Source: Desulfoluna limicola
Lineage (GTDB): Bacteria > Desulfobacterota > Desulfobacteria > Desulfobacterales > Desulfolunaceae
Reading direction: 5' to 3'
DNA length: 64,000 nucleotides
Assembly: GCF_021654575.1 (NCBI RefSeq)
Contig: NZ_AP024488.1
Span: 1,302,001-1,366,000, forward strand
This document shows, in pieces, positions 16,055 through 25,025 of the stretch; the first letter of the stretch is position 1; every line of letters starts with the position of its first letter. Made by a program: the position numbers and the translations under genes. The notes under the pieces are model-generated. The model was given only the letters and a program-made list of their open reading frames with translations. It was not told where the DNA came from and did not search any database.

Positions 16055-17221
16055 GTGCCTCAATTGTTGAAGAGCGTCTTAAGAATTACCGGTGCGAGCT
16101 TTGGGATCATTGCCGTCGTGGCTGTCGTCGCAGTATTGGTCAATTATAATGCCGTGAAACGGCACCTCTGGATTTTCGCGAAACAGAGTGTCCCGCACGA
16201 ATACACCGACAGATTTATGCGCAACCACATTATCGACGACGCCGGTGTTATTACGGAACGCGAGAAATTTGAGCATTACCTGGGCTGGATTTTCGAGGAA
16301 TCTGATGTGGATATCCGTTTTATGTTTGTGCCGTCCATTAAAGATCAGACCATTGAAGACTTGGCTGTACAAACAGTGGATGATTTGCGAATCGGCGGAG
16401 ACAGCAAGGACGAACGAGGGGTCCTGCTTCTTTATGACCTTGAGAGTCAACAGGTGAGGATCGAGGTGGGATACGGGCTTGAAGCTTACTTTACTGATGC
16501 CTTCGTTTCGTACCTGATAGATGACCACGTAAACGTATTTTTTGCCTCCGACAATATGAGCCTGGGCTTGCGGTTTTTAATCAGGATGCTGCATTTCAAC
16601 ATCAGGGAGGCGATCCTTGGTCATGAATTTGATCCCCGTGTCGTTGAAATCATACGGAACAGCCCTCATCTTTCTGGCGGCGCCGGCAGCACCGATCGCA
16701 TTGACGGCCCCCGCATGACCCGAATCGACACATCTTCTGATCTGGCCATACAGATGAAGAACGTCTTTCTTCCTCAGCAGACCCCTGACGAAGCGTATGA
16801 AATGTATCTCCGATGGCTGATGAACGGTGTCTTTATGCCGCGTGTGGATTTGTTCACAACACATACGCAAGGGATGCTTGCGGGTTTTCCTATCTCCACT
16901 GCGTACTTCCATTATATTTTAATCCGAGAGTATGGGAAGGAATATCATTTTGATATCCGGGGAGACCTTGCAATACAGTATTTTACAAATGATCCCTTGA
17001 TCTGCCCACATTTCTTTATCAAAAGTGAGCATGGATGGCAGATGGATATGCGCGCCGAAGTAAACAACATCCGGAGAAGAGTGGGTGGTGTGTATGCCTG
17101 GGACTATGGGGGCCAAGAAGATATCTATACCCGAGCATTTAAGGACCAGCTGATCAATATCAAGGGCTATATCCGCCTGAGGGGCTGTGACAACCGGATG
17201 CTGCCGGTTCGAGGCTCCTGA
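16055..17221 (+). CDS. TPM-domain membrane protein
   Basis: 388 residues from a GTG at 16055; no early ATG fits better. A hydrophobic N-terminal segment (about residues 13-32) anchors the protein. A TPM-type domain follows at about 60-175, with the typical IIDDAGVIT start, an ERGVLLLYDL strand and VRIEVGYGLEAYFTDA. The C-terminal 200 residues are not recognised. TPM proteins are often encoded beside LemA, and a LemA gene follows 280 bases downstream on the same strand. The pair probably works at the cell envelope; a precise role is not known. Confidence 0.75.
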   Translation: MPQLLKSVLRITGASFGIIAVVAVVAVLVNYNAVKRHLWIFAKQSVPHEYTDRFMRNHIIDDAGVITEREKFEHYLGWIFEESDVDIRFMFVPSIKDQTIEDLAVQTVDDLRIGGDSKDERGVLLLYDLESQQVRIEVGYGLEAYFTDAFVSYLIDDHVNVFFASDNMSLGLRFLIRMLHFNIREAILGHEFDPRVVEIIRNSPHLSGGAGSTDRIDGPRMTRIDTSSDLAIQMKNVFLPQQTPDEAYEMYLRWLMNGVFMPRVDLFTTHTQGMLAGFPISTAYFHYILIREYGKEYHFDIRGDLAIQYFTNDPLICPHFFIKSEHGWQMDMRAEVNNIRRRVGGVYAWDYGGQEDIYTRAFKDQLINIKGYIRLRGCDNRMLPVRGS

Positions 17222-17503
17222 CAGCACCCTCTGCGGGTTTTAAAAATGATATTTCCCCCGTTTTTGTCTCTGTTCAGATTAAAAATGCCTCCGGCAGTCC
17301 TGCCGGGAGCCAAACTTTTGCCGACTCTATGAGCTGGGTTTGACAAACAGGCCTTGGGTGCGGTTTCGATTGCTTCGTCGATGTTGGAAAGCCATATTTT
17401 GGGTTTAACGAACCGCAACGTTTTTGCGGAGCTTTTTTCATAAAGCCACCAGCCTGAGGCAGGCCGAATAGTGACCCGTTTTTAAAAATTGAGGAGAGTT
17501 GTC

Positions 17504-18139
17504 ATGATGAGTTCACATGGGGCCGGGAAAGGGGTTCTGACTGGACGTTCTGTTGTCTATGGGGCGGTGGTTTTCACCTGCGTTGCCGTCTCGATTATGG
17601 TTGTGGGACGCTATAACGCCATTCAAGCCAAAGATGAAGCCGTGATTGCTTCCTGGGCGGATGTTGAAGCGACATATCAGAGAAGGGCTGATTTGATCCC
17701 TAATCTGGTTCAGGCTGTTAAAGGAAGTGCGTTACACGAAAATGAGACCCTCAAAGCAGTCACAGAGGCCCGGGCCAGGGTAGGGCAACTGGAAGGCGAG
17801 GGGGGCATCGTCCACAACCTAAGTAAGCTGGAGGAGTATCAGGCAGTGCAAAACGGGCTCGGTTCGGCTCTTTCACGCCTTCTTCTTGTGGTGGAAAGCT
17901 ACCCGGATTTGAAAGCGAACAGCAGCTTCAGAGATCTGCTTCACCAGATCGAAGGCACTGAAAACAGAATCAATGTTGCCCGTAAAAGATACAACGACGC
18001 AACGATGGGGTTCAACACTCAGATTCGTACCTTTCCAGGCAATCTTGTGAATAATGTCTTTTTAAAGCTGCCCAGGCGTGAACCGTTTCAAACAACCCAA
18101 GGCTCAGCCAATGCTCCCGTTGTAACGTTTTCAGGTTAA
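17504..18139 (+). CDS. lemA: LemA family protein
   Basis: 211 residues from the ATG at 17504, with GAGGAG at 17491-17496; a second ATG follows immediately. One membrane segment lies at about residues 18-38, followed by the family core: YNAIQAKDEAV, WADVEATYQRRADLIPNLVQ, the EARARV helix and the end block RYNDATMGFNTQIRTFPGNL. LemA proteins have a short outside N-terminus and a helical bundle. Together with the upstream TPM gene this matches the common lemA-TPM gene pair. No regulatory site was seen. Confidence 0.88.
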   Translation: MMSSHGAGKGVLTGRSVVYGAVVFTCVAVSIMVVGRYNAIQAKDEAVIASWADVEATYQRRADLIPNLVQAVKGSALHENETLKAVTEARARVGQLEGEGGIVHNLSKLEEYQAVQNGLGSALSRLLLVVESYPDLKANSSFRDLLHQIEGTENRINVARKRYNDATMGFNTQIRTFPGNLVNNVFLKLPRREPFQTTQGSANAPVVTFSG

Positions 18140-18174
18140 GTTACTTTGGTGTAACAATTCAACTCGAAAAAGAG

Positions 18175-18266
18175 AGCCTCCGGCGGCAAGGTGTGCCCCT
18201 TGAAAGCCGGTGGCGGATGTGTTTTACCCCCTCGTTTCTCGGGCTCATTGTATTCGCCTTTGATTT
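18175..18266 (+). repeat. Intergenic palindromic repeat, family A (full copy)
   Basis: GCCTCCGGCGGCAAGGTGTG, CCCTTGAAAGCCGGTGGCGG, then a second arm pair around CCCCTCGTTTCTCGGGG-like sequence ending ATTCGCC. It lies just after lemA. Confidence 0.65.
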
Positions 18267-18340
18267 GGGCGCTATTCTTCAAAGGCTGGCTGAATAGCTA
18301 GGATGCCGGGTGAATACACTCGGCGATTGATGACAAAAAT

Positions 18341-18379
18341 AAAGCGGGTGTGATTCAGACGAATCACACCCGCTTTTTT
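18341..18379. terminator. Bidirectional rho-independent terminator
   Basis: AAAGCGGGTGTGATT pairs with AATCACACCCGCTTT around a short loop, followed by a T-run on the plus strand and preceded by A's that serve the minus strand. It lies between convergent lemA and proX. Confidence 0.88.
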
Positions 18380-18432
18380 GTTTCATCTATAGGGGCCATT
18401 GCCAGTCGCCTGACAATGGCCTTGGTGTGGTG

Positions 18433-19281
18433 TTACTGAAGCCAGGTCTTTACACGGTCGGGGTGCTCGGCAACCCATTTTTTGGCGTTCTCGTAGACAT
18501 CGGATCCGTCCACAGTGTTCATGGCCATGACTTCACCGATTTCAGCAGGCGTCCACATGAAATTGTCCAGGACGTTGTACACCTTGGGGTGATCGGCCTT
18601 CAGGCCGTTTCGTACGAAGGTGTTGATGGTCTCTGACTCGCCGAACACCTTGTCGGGGTCGTTGAGGAACTTGAGGTCGAACTTGGCAAATTTCCAGTGG
18701 GGGACCCAGCCGGTGACAGCGATCCACTCTTTGTTCCGGTATCGGTTGGCAAGGGAGGCTGTCATGCCGGCGCCGCTGGAGGAGACCAGCTCGATCTTGG
18801 AGAGGCCGTAACGCTCGATGGCCTCCTCAGCCTTGATCATGACCCCGGCGCCGGGGTCGATGCCGATGATTTCGCGGTCGAATTTCTTGGCGTGCTCGTT
18901 CATCTCGGCAATGGAGTCGATGGTCACATAGGTAGGGACAATGAGGCCAATTTTAGCCCCTTCGAAGTTGGGGCCCAGGTCTTCGATTTTTCCCTCGTAG
19001 CGCTTGATCATGTCTCCGTGGGTGACGGGGAGCCAGGATGTGGTCAGGGCATCCTGGTCACCTGCAGCCAGGGCTGCGTACATGGCGGGGGCGGAGACCG
19101 GGGTCAGTTCCACGTCGTAGCCGAGGTTCTCTTCGATGACGGCTTTCATCACATTGGAGCTGGCCGTGGCACAGGCCCACTCCACGTATACGATCTTGAT
19201 TTTTTCTTTGGCCATGGCCGGGGTGGCGATCATGGCGGCTACGGCCAGGGTGAGACAGAGAGACGCGATGCGGCGAATCAT
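18433..19281 (-). CDS. proX: Glycine betaine/proline-type ABC transporter, substrate-binding protein
   Basis: 282 residues. A clear signal peptide (IASLCLTLAVAAMIATPAMA-K) sends it to the periplasm. The mature part shows the OpuAC pattern: IKIVYVEWACATASSNV near the start, a LTTSWLPVTHGDM block, and the aromatic ligand-cage region WIAVTGWVPHWKFAKFDLKFL. It captures quaternary ammonium compounds such as glycine betaine and hands them to ProW. Its ATG overlaps the proW stop (ATGA), with AAGGAGG upstream, so the two are translationally coupled. It is the last gene of a proV-proW-proX operon. Confidence 0.9.
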   Translation of the reverse strand: MIRRIASLCLTLAVAAMIATPAMAKEKIKIVYVEWACATASSNVMKAVIEENLGYDVELTPVSAPAMYAALAAGDQDALTTSWLPVTHGDMIKRYEGKIEDLGPNFEGAKIGLIVPTYVTIDSIAEMNEHAKKFDREIIGIDPGAGVMIKAEEAIERYGLSKIELVSSSGAGMTASLANRYRNKEWIAVTGWVPHWKFAKFDLKFLNDPDKVFGESETINTFVRNGLKADHPKVYNVLDNFMWTPAEIGEVMAMNTVDGSDVYENAKKWVAEHPDRVKTWLQ

Positions 19282-20141
19282 GAATTTCCTCCTTGAGGTT
19301 TTCCGTTCTTGGCTCCCAACTGCTGCAGTATGCGGTCGAGGAGCATGGCGACAATGACAATACCGATTCCAGCTTCAAACCCTTTGCCGGGCTGGAGGCG
19401 TTGGATGGCTTTCCACACCTCGCCTCCCAAGCCTTTGGCGCCGATCATGGCGGCAACCACCACCATGGACAGGGCGAGCATCACCGTCTGGTTGACGCCG
19501 GCCATGATGGTGGGCGTGGCCAGGGGCAGCTGCAGTTTGAAGAGTTTCTGGCGCGGAGACGACCCAAAGGCGTCCGCCGCTTCGATGAGTTCCTCCGGCA
19601 CCTGTCGGATTCCCAGGCAGGTCAGGCGGATAGCCGGTGGCACGGAGAAGATGACGGTGGAGAAGATGGCCGATACCTTACCCAGCCCGAAAAAGGGAAT
19701 GGCGGGGATCAGGTACACAAAGGCCGGCATGGTCTGCATAAAATCCAGAGTGGGCATGACCAGGCGGTAGGCGGTCTTGTTGAGGGCCGCCAGGATCCCC
19801 GTCGGAATGGCGATGAGGATGGAGACCAGGGTGGCGATGAGCACAAGGGCCAGGGTGCTGATGGTGGCTTTCCACAGCCCCATGTTCACGATCAAGGCAA
19901 GGCCCAGGATGGCCAGCACACCGACGGAGCGTTTCCGGGTGATGCCGAAGGACAAGGCGCCGACGCAGAGAATGAACAGCCAGGGGGGCAGAAACATCAT
20001 GCCGTCGACCAGGAAGTCAATGAATGCCTCCATCAAGTCTGAGAAGACATTGGTGGCCCCGGAACAGTTCACGACGAGAAAGTCGATGATGGCCTCAATG
20101 GTTTTTCCGATGGGGATTCTCGGGATATCAAAATCAAGCAC
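19278..20141 (-). CDS. proW: Glycine betaine/proline-type ABC transporter, permease
   Basis: 287 residues. The start chosen is the GTG at 20139-20141, with AAGGAGGA six bases upstream. The frame is open to 20192, but that part lies inside proV. The sequence is dominated by membrane segments, with the family blocks MPTLDFMQTMPAFVYLIPAI and the EAA loop EELIEAADAFGSSPRQKLFKLQLP that docks the ATPase. It overlaps the end of proV by eight bases and the start of proX by four. It forms the channel of the osmoprotectant importer. Confidence 0.9.
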   Translation of the reverse strand: MLDFDIPRIPIGKTIEAIIDFLVVNCSGATNVFSDLMEAFIDFLVDGMMFLPPWLFILCVGALSFGITRKRSVGVLAILGLALIVNMGLWKATISTLALVLIATLVSILIAIPTGILAALNKTAYRLVMPTLDFMQTMPAFVYLIPAIPFFGLGKVSAIFSTVIFSVPPAIRLTCLGIRQVPEELIEAADAFGSSPRQKLFKLQLPLATPTIMAGVNQTVMLALSMVVVAAMIGAKGLGGEVWKAIQRLQPGKGFEAGIGIVIVAMLLDRILQQLGAKNGKPQGGNS

Positions 20142-21327
20142 TTCGTCCTCCTTCGGCAAGGGCGGCCAGCAGTGTGCCCCGGACAATGACACCGGCGAGT
20201 TTTTCCGTCTCGGTGACCACGGCCAGGGGGTAGGGAAGGTCTTTCAGGATTTCGAACAACTCTGAGGCCGGGGCGTCGGGGGGCACCGTGGTGAGATCCC
20301 GCTGCAGGATGGCTTCCAGATTCTGGTCTCCCCGCTCAGCTGCCTCTTTGGCGTCACTGGCGGTGATGATGCCCAGAAGGGAGTGGTCCCGCTTGGTGAC
20401 AAAAAGGCTGGAAATTCCCTCGTTCTTCATTTTTCTCAGGGCGGCCCGGGGGCCGTCGTTGCGGACATGGCCCACGGCGAAGGGCTTTTTCATCACCGCC
20501 TCGGCAGTGAGGACCTTGGTGATGTCCACGTCTTCCACAAATTTTTCCACGTACCGCGTGGCCGGTTCCATGAGGATTTCATCCGGGGTGCCCACCTGTA
20601 CCACCCGGCCGTCCTTCATCAGAACAATGCGATCACCGATCTTCAAGGCCTCGTCCAGGTCGTGACTGATGAACACAATGGTTTTTTGCAGTCGGTCCTG
20701 AAGGTCAAGGAGTTCATCCTGCATGTCTCTGCGGATCAGGGGATCCAGGGCGCTGAACGCTTCGTCCATCAACAGGATATCCGGGTCCACTGCAAGGGCG
20801 CGGGCAAGTCCGACACGCTGCTGCATCCCTCCGGACAATTGGGACGGATAGCTCTCCTCCCACCCGGAAAGGCCCACCTGGCCCAGCACCTCGTAGGCCC
20901 TTTTGAGACGGGGCTCTTTGTCCATTCCCTGGATTTCGAGCCCGTACGCAGCGTTCTCCGCCACGGTACGGTGAGGAAACAGCGCAAAGTTCTGGAACAC
21001 CATCCCGAACTTTTGTTGCCGGATTTTAAGGAGCTCTTCGTTGCTGACCTTGGCAATATCGATTCCATCGACAATGATGGAGCCCGCAGTGGGATCGATA
21101 AGGCGGTTGAGGCATCGCACAAGGGTGGATTTGCCGCTGCCGGAAAGCCCCATGATCACGATGATCTCTCCGGCTTTTACGTCGAATGTCACGCCGCCGA
21201 CGCCAACCCCGTGACCGGTTTTTTCAAGTATTTGTTCTTTGGCGGCGCCGTCCCGAAGCATGGCCAATGCCCGTTTGGGAGTCGGGCCGAAAATTTTTAC
21301 CAGATCCTTCACTTCAATTTTATTCAT
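20134..21327 (-). CDS. proV: Glycine betaine/proline-type ABC transporter, ATP-binding protein with CBS domains
   Basis: 397 residues. The ATG at 21325-21327 is preferred over one seven codons upstream because it aligns with the family start MNKIEVKDLVKIFG. Walker A is GLSGSGKST, the ABC signature is LSGGMQQRVGLARAL and Walker B is ILLMDEAFSALDP. Two CBS motifs occupy about residues 275-390 and in this family sense ionic strength or ligands and gate transport. It is the first gene of the operon. A candidate promoter lies at 21363-21392 on the same strand. Uptake of glycine betaine fits a salt-exposed habitat. Confidence 0.92.
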   Translation of the reverse strand: MNKIEVKDLVKIFGPTPKRALAMLRDGAAKEQILEKTGHGVGVGGVTFDVKAGEIIVIMGLSGSGKSTLVRCLNRLIDPTAGSIIVDGIDIAKVSNEELLKIRQQKFGMVFQNFALFPHRTVAENAAYGLEIQGMDKEPRLKRAYEVLGQVGLSGWEESYPSQLSGGMQQRVGLARALAVDPDILLMDEAFSALDPLIRRDMQDELLDLQDRLQKTIVFISHDLDEALKIGDRIVLMKDGRVVQVGTPDEILMEPATRYVEKFVEDVDITKVLTAEAVMKKPFAVGHVRNDGPRAALRKMKNEGISSLFVTKRDHSLLGIITASDAKEAAERGDQNLEAILQRDLTTVPPDAPASELFEILKDLPYPLAVVTETEKLAGVIVRGTLLAALAEGGRSA

Positions 21328-21362
21328 GAAACCTCGCTTGTCTTTCATTCAAAACGTTGACT

Positions 21363-21392
21363 ACCATAGATAAAGGCATGTGTGTCTGTCAA
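21363..21392 (-). promoter_or_regulatory. Candidate sigma-70 promoter of proVWX
   Basis: On the minus strand a perfect TTGACA is followed, after 18 bases, by TATGGT, about 35 bases before the proV start. This is a sequence match only. Confidence 0.45.
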
Positions 21393-21810
21393 ATTGCTTC
21401 AGTTGTTTTTTGTCCGAGTAAACCGTTTTGGCTGGGGTTGATTGAAAGATATATTGAGTTGTTATGATTTTTTTTGGGGTGCATGAAAAAAACAGTCATC
21501 GCCGCTTAAAAATAGATCTAAATTTCAATTTATTATTCCAAGGTGACACTTTTTGTCAGGGGAAAAGCGCCTGTGAATTTGTTTTGTGTTGTTTGTTGTT
21601 TTGCGGATTAAAACGAGGTGGAACCGTGCCTGTCTCGTGGGGCGCGGGTGCCTGATTCTTGTAATTTGATGAGCTATGCAATTACTGAGGTTGCGAATTA
21701 GGTCGAGCGGCAAACAGTATGGAGGGTCGAGCTGAGGGTCATCCCGAGAGCTGACATGGGAGCGTAAAAGGGGATGCAACCGGAACGTTTTCGGGTCTCA
21801 TTTCAAAAAA

Positions 21811-21841
21811 CGACCCGCCGGAGGCATCGCTGAATGGCTAC
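21811..21841 (+). repeat. Intergenic repeat, family B
   Basis: CGACCCGCCGGAGGCATCGC followed by TGAATGGCTAC, matching the core of the copies at 13711 and 27049. Confidence 0.55.
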
Positions 21842-21883
21842 TTAAAAAAGGTTCATAATAACCAGGTTTAAAAGTCGTCCTTG

Positions 21884-21950
21884 AACGAATTCCGCTGCCT
21901 GCTTTCACGGCGGCGCACCTTGCAGCCGGAAGGCCGTTTGTGTGAACCGT
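21884..21950 (-). repeat. Degenerate family A repeat (reverse)
   Basis: On the minus strand: CTTCCGGCTGCAAGGTGCGC, then CGTGAAAGCAGGCAGCGGAAT. It is more diverged than the other copies. Confidence 0.45.
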
Positions 21951-22241
21951 GCCGTGCGATTCTTTTACCACCTTCCATTTCTCTGCTAATTTTGATTTCC
22001 TGATGACACTAATGTATCTATGATTGCAGCCAATAACGGCATTCGCTTGTTTTACTTTTAAGTATTCCGTGCTATTGACGTCCTGCATAATTTGTCTGGC
22101 GTTGACCAGAGATAGACAACGTGGGGTAAAAAGCATCAAACAAGGTGGCTTATCTCAAAATGACCTCGTCAGGACTCACGTCAAAAACACACCGTCGTGA
22201 TTTTGAATAATTTTCACGAAGAATTTTACAAGGAAATGCTC

Positions 22242-22829
22242 ATGAATACCGCACTCAATAAAAATCTCTTTCTCGTCAAAGAGCATGTAGGGATGTTTAA
22301 AGCCGCCAACAACTTTGATATCTATGATCCCGAATCAGAGGCCATCGTCATGGAATGCCGGGAAGAGAGCCTGGGCTTTTTGACCAAACTATTCAGGTTC
22401 ACGAGCTACAAGCGCATGACCCCCTTTGATATCCAGGTCAAAACAGCGGATGGAGAGCAGGTTGTCCGTGTGAAACGCGGCCTTTCCCTGTTTCTCTCCA
22501 CGGTTCAGGTTCTGGATAAAGACGATCGGCTCATCGGCCAATTCAAGCAGAAGCTCTTCTCCCTTGGTGGGGCCTTTGCGGTCCTCGATGATCAGGGAAC
22601 AGAGGTCTGCAAGCTCAAGGGCAAGTGGACCGGGTGGGATTTTAAGTTCCTGGCTGGCGAAACGGAGCTGGCGCATGTCACCAAAAAGTGGGCAGGGCTG
22701 GGCAAAGAGCTCTTTACCAGCGCTGACAATTACGTGCTGCAGATTTCAGACTCTGTTCCGGCAGAGCATGTGGCACGACGCCTGATTCTTGCCGCGGTGA
22801 TGTGCATTGACATGGTTCTGAAAGAGTAA
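22242..22829 (+). CDS. LURP-one/scramblase-like protein
   Basis: 195 residues from the ATG at 22242, with AAGGAA upstream; the longer frame to 22197 adds an unlikely leader. The protein reads as a string of beta strands with repeated short motifs (FDIYDPES, LGFLTKLFRFTSYKRMTPFDI, VQVLDKDDRLIGQFKQKLF, VLDDQGTEVCKLKGKWTGWDF) and a final hydrophobic helix. This is the layout of LURP-one-related and phospholipid-scramblase-like (Tubby-fold) proteins. Function in bacteria is not established. It appears to be a single gene. Confidence 0.7.
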   Translation: MNTALNKNLFLVKEHVGMFKAANNFDIYDPESEAIVMECREESLGFLTKLFRFTSYKRMTPFDIQVKTADGEQVVRVKRGLSLFLSTVQVLDKDDRLIGQFKQKLFSLGGAFAVLDDQGTEVCKLKGKWTGWDFKFLAGETELAHVTKKWAGLGKELFTSADNYVLQISDSVPAEHVARRLILAAVMCIDMVLKE

Positions 22830-23423
22830 TTGAAGGTGCCATAACCCGGATATTTCACGAGTAGAGTGCCCCCGTATTCAAGGCATCAGAGCTTCAGATG
22901 TCGTGGTTTGCCTCAATGCACTGATAACGCAGAAGGTGGGTGCACTCGGCTCGCCCGAAGGGTGAGAAAAGCGGGCAGGAAACCGTGAATGACATTTTGC
23001 GTTTTTGGCATGCCTCAGTCTGTGACAGTAACCCTCAGTAATACCGTGCCCTCACCTTGGTCACCGGAGGCATTGGTGAACAGAGGCCTGATGTGTGGAG
23101 TTTGAGGGCTGAATACGGTAATATAACAAAAGGATGGTTCTTTCGAGGCATCTCGTCTCTCCGGTAATGTCATAAAAACGTACAGGTGTGCGGCGCTTCT
23201 GTCAGTCCATGAACGAGGCGAATTTATTGAACCAAGGACTGAGACCGCAGAGCCAAGGACGAGTTATTCCCCCATCGATGAATGGAAGCAGATGAAGGCC
23301 GCTCTGCCTCTGAAGGGAACATCCTTCCCCTGTGCGTCTTCCTGCCCTTCATGCGCGTCACGGTTCAAATGATACCCGTGGGATGTTTCCAAACCTTTCC
23401 ATAGCCGAGAGCATGGGGAACTC
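22830..23423. other. Gap without recognised gene
   Basis: About 590 bases with no protein-like frame on either strand. No terminator with a T-run was seen after the upstream gene. The right end runs into a repeat shared with 27452-27550. Confidence 0.45.
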
Positions 23424-23530
23424 AGATTATGAACCCGGCAACTTACTACACGAAACAGAAGATGAAAGAGGGGCAAGCTTATCGGGGTGATAGGGCCCCT
23501 CGACATTCACGCATGTAACCGCCGGGTTGA
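23424..23530 (+). repeat. Intergenic repeat, family D
   Basis: CAGATTATGAACCCGGCAAC ... TATCGGGGTGATAGGGCCCC, then CTCGACATTCACGC and CCGCCGGGTTGATAACC. An aligned copy lies at 27452-27550. About 70% of positions look shared by eye. Confidence 0.5.
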
Positions 23531-23552
23531 TAACCTCAGCAAGAGGGGATGC

Positions 23553-24071
23553 ATGATGGACTTCATTCAATACACGATCAACTGGTGCAGGGGTGAGATC
23601 TTTGAAGGCAGAATGCTGGCTCTTTTTGGTGTCATCGTCTTGATCATCGCCATGCTCTACTGGGTCTTCGGGAACACCTCGTTTGCCAAGGCCATGATCC
23701 TCCCGTTTCTGGTCCTTGGTTTTTTTTGTACGTCAGGGGGCCTGGGGGTGGTCTACACAAACCAGCAGCGAATCGTGACCTTCGAAAAGCAGTTCTACAC
23801 CGATGAGGCAGGGTTTGTTGAGGCGGAAAAAGAGCGGATGGTGTTCTTTCTCAATCGGTACCCCGCCACCATGTGGGGAATGGCCGCCACCATTCTGGTG
23901 GGCCTGTGTTGTTTTCTTCTCTGGGCAGGGCCTTACGGCAGGGCTGTCGGCCTGGCGCTCATCCTTTTTGGATTCTCCATCCTGTTTCTCGATCATTTCT
24001 CCGAGGAACGGGCACGAAATTATCAACATGTTATCGTGAATTATCTTCCAGGCAAGGGTGCTGACATATGA
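23553..24071 (+). CDS. Three-helix membrane protein, unknown function
   Basis: 172 residues from the ATG at 23553, with AAGAGGGG upstream; the longer frame to 23487 runs into repeat D. Hydrophobic segments lie at about residues 20-39, 44-64 and 108-146 (possibly two). A charged loop between them includes QRIVTFEKQFYTDEAGFVEAEKER. No known family is recognised. Its stop overlaps the start of the ADP-ribosylglycohydrolase gene by four bases (ATGA), so the two are translationally coupled and may act together. Confidence 0.65.
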   Translation: MMDFIQYTINWCRGEIFEGRMLALFGVIVLIIAMLYWVFGNTSFAKAMILPFLVLGFFCTSGGLGVVYTNQQRIVTFEKQFYTDEAGFVEAEKERMVFFLNRYPATMWGMAATILVGLCCFLLWAGPYGRAVGLALILFGFSILFLDHFSEERARNYQHVIVNYLPGKGADI

Positions 24072-24862
24072 TCGGAGCCATCGCAGGGGACATTATCGGG
24101 TCGGTTTATGAGCATGCCCCCATCAAGACAAAGGTTTTTCCTTTGTTTCATCCTTCGTGTTGTTTTACGGACGATACGGTGCTGACGGTGGCTGTTGCCA
24201 AGGCCATCACAGGGGATGGGAATTACCTGCAGGCTGTCTGGGAGACAGGCAGAAAATATCCCCACGCCGGTTATGGCGGGTCCTTTATCTCGTGGCTGGC
24301 TTCAAAGAACCCCAAGCCGTATAACAGCTGGGGCAACGGGGCGGCCATGCGGGTGAGTCCGGTGGGGGTTGCCTTTGACACGATAGATGACGTGCTTGAA
24401 GAGGCGGCAAAAACAGCGGTGATATCCCACAACCACCCTGAAGGAGTAAAGGGCGCTCAGGCTGTGGCCCTGAGTCTTTACCTGGCGAGGACAACGCGGG
24501 AGAAATTTTTGATCAAAAGGGAGGTGACGGAGCGGTTCGGGTATGACCTTGACCGCACCGTGGACGAGATCCGGCCTTCCTACAGCTTTGATGTCTCCTG
24601 TCAGGGAAGTGTGCCCGAGGCCATCATTGCCTTTCTGGATTCAGACTCCTGGGAGGACGCTGTGCGAAACGCCGTCTCCCTTGGTGGGGACAGCGATACC
24701 CTGGCCTGCATCACCGGGGGCATCGCCGAAGCGTATTACGGCCCCGTTGGACAGCATATCCTGGAGAAGGTGAGGGCATGCCTGACCGAAGAGCTCTGGG
24801 GGATCATGGATGCCTTTTATGGCAGATATAAGATGGCAATGGTTAACCCGCATATTTTATGA
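24068..24862 (+). CDS. ADP-ribosylglycohydrolase family protein (DraG-like)
   Basis: 264 residues. The family motifs are easily read: MIGAIAGDIIGSVYE at the start, CFTDDTVLTVAVA (metal-binding threonine-aspartate pair), SWGNGAAMRVSPVG and the second metal site SLGGDSDTLACITGGIAEAYYG. These residues hold two divalent metals that hydrolyse N- or O-linked ADP-ribose. No nitrogenase or DraT gene is nearby, so the target is open. It is coupled by a four-base overlap to the membrane protein before it. Confidence 0.88.
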   Translation: MIGAIAGDIIGSVYEHAPIKTKVFPLFHPSCCFTDDTVLTVAVAKAITGDGNYLQAVWETGRKYPHAGYGGSFISWLASKNPKPYNSWGNGAAMRVSPVGVAFDTIDDVLEEAAKTAVISHNHPEGVKGAQAVALSLYLARTTREKFLIKREVTERFGYDLDRTVDEIRPSYSFDVSCQGSVPEAIIAFLDSDSWEDAVRNAVSLGGDSDTLACITGGIAEAYYGPVGQHILEKVRACLTEELWGIMDAFYGRYKMAMVNPHIL

Positions 24863-24983
24863 GTTAATCGTAACGATCCATCGTGATGGCCTTCTCATGG
24901 TGGCCACTTAGTCAAAAACACCTCCAAATCAGGTTGCCCAGCACTTGCTGCCTGTGCCTGTTTGTCGAACTTTCCGAAAGCTT

Positions 24984-25011
24984 GGCCCCCGGCAGGGCCG
25001 CCGGAGGCAGG
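24984..25011 (+). repeat. Partial family B-like repeat
   Basis: GGCCCCCGGCAGGGCCGCCG followed by GAGGCAGG, matching only the left half of family B. It lies between convergent genes. Confidence 0.4.
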
Positions 25012-25025
25012 CTTTTCTGTGCTCT

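Larger units (their letters stand above)
21393..22241. other. Long gap with repeats, no recognised gene
   Basis: About 850 bases between divergent proV and the LURP-one-like gene. Reading frames here are short and have no protein-like features. The gap contains a family B repeat at 21811 and a degenerate family A repeat at 21884. The left part is AT-rich and may hold further promoter elements. Confidence 0.5.

Noticed and set aside
19293-20042. Long plus-strand frames opposite proW, proV and the BMC genes
   Set aside because: They are antisense shadows of well-supported genes caused by biased codon use in GC-rich DNA.
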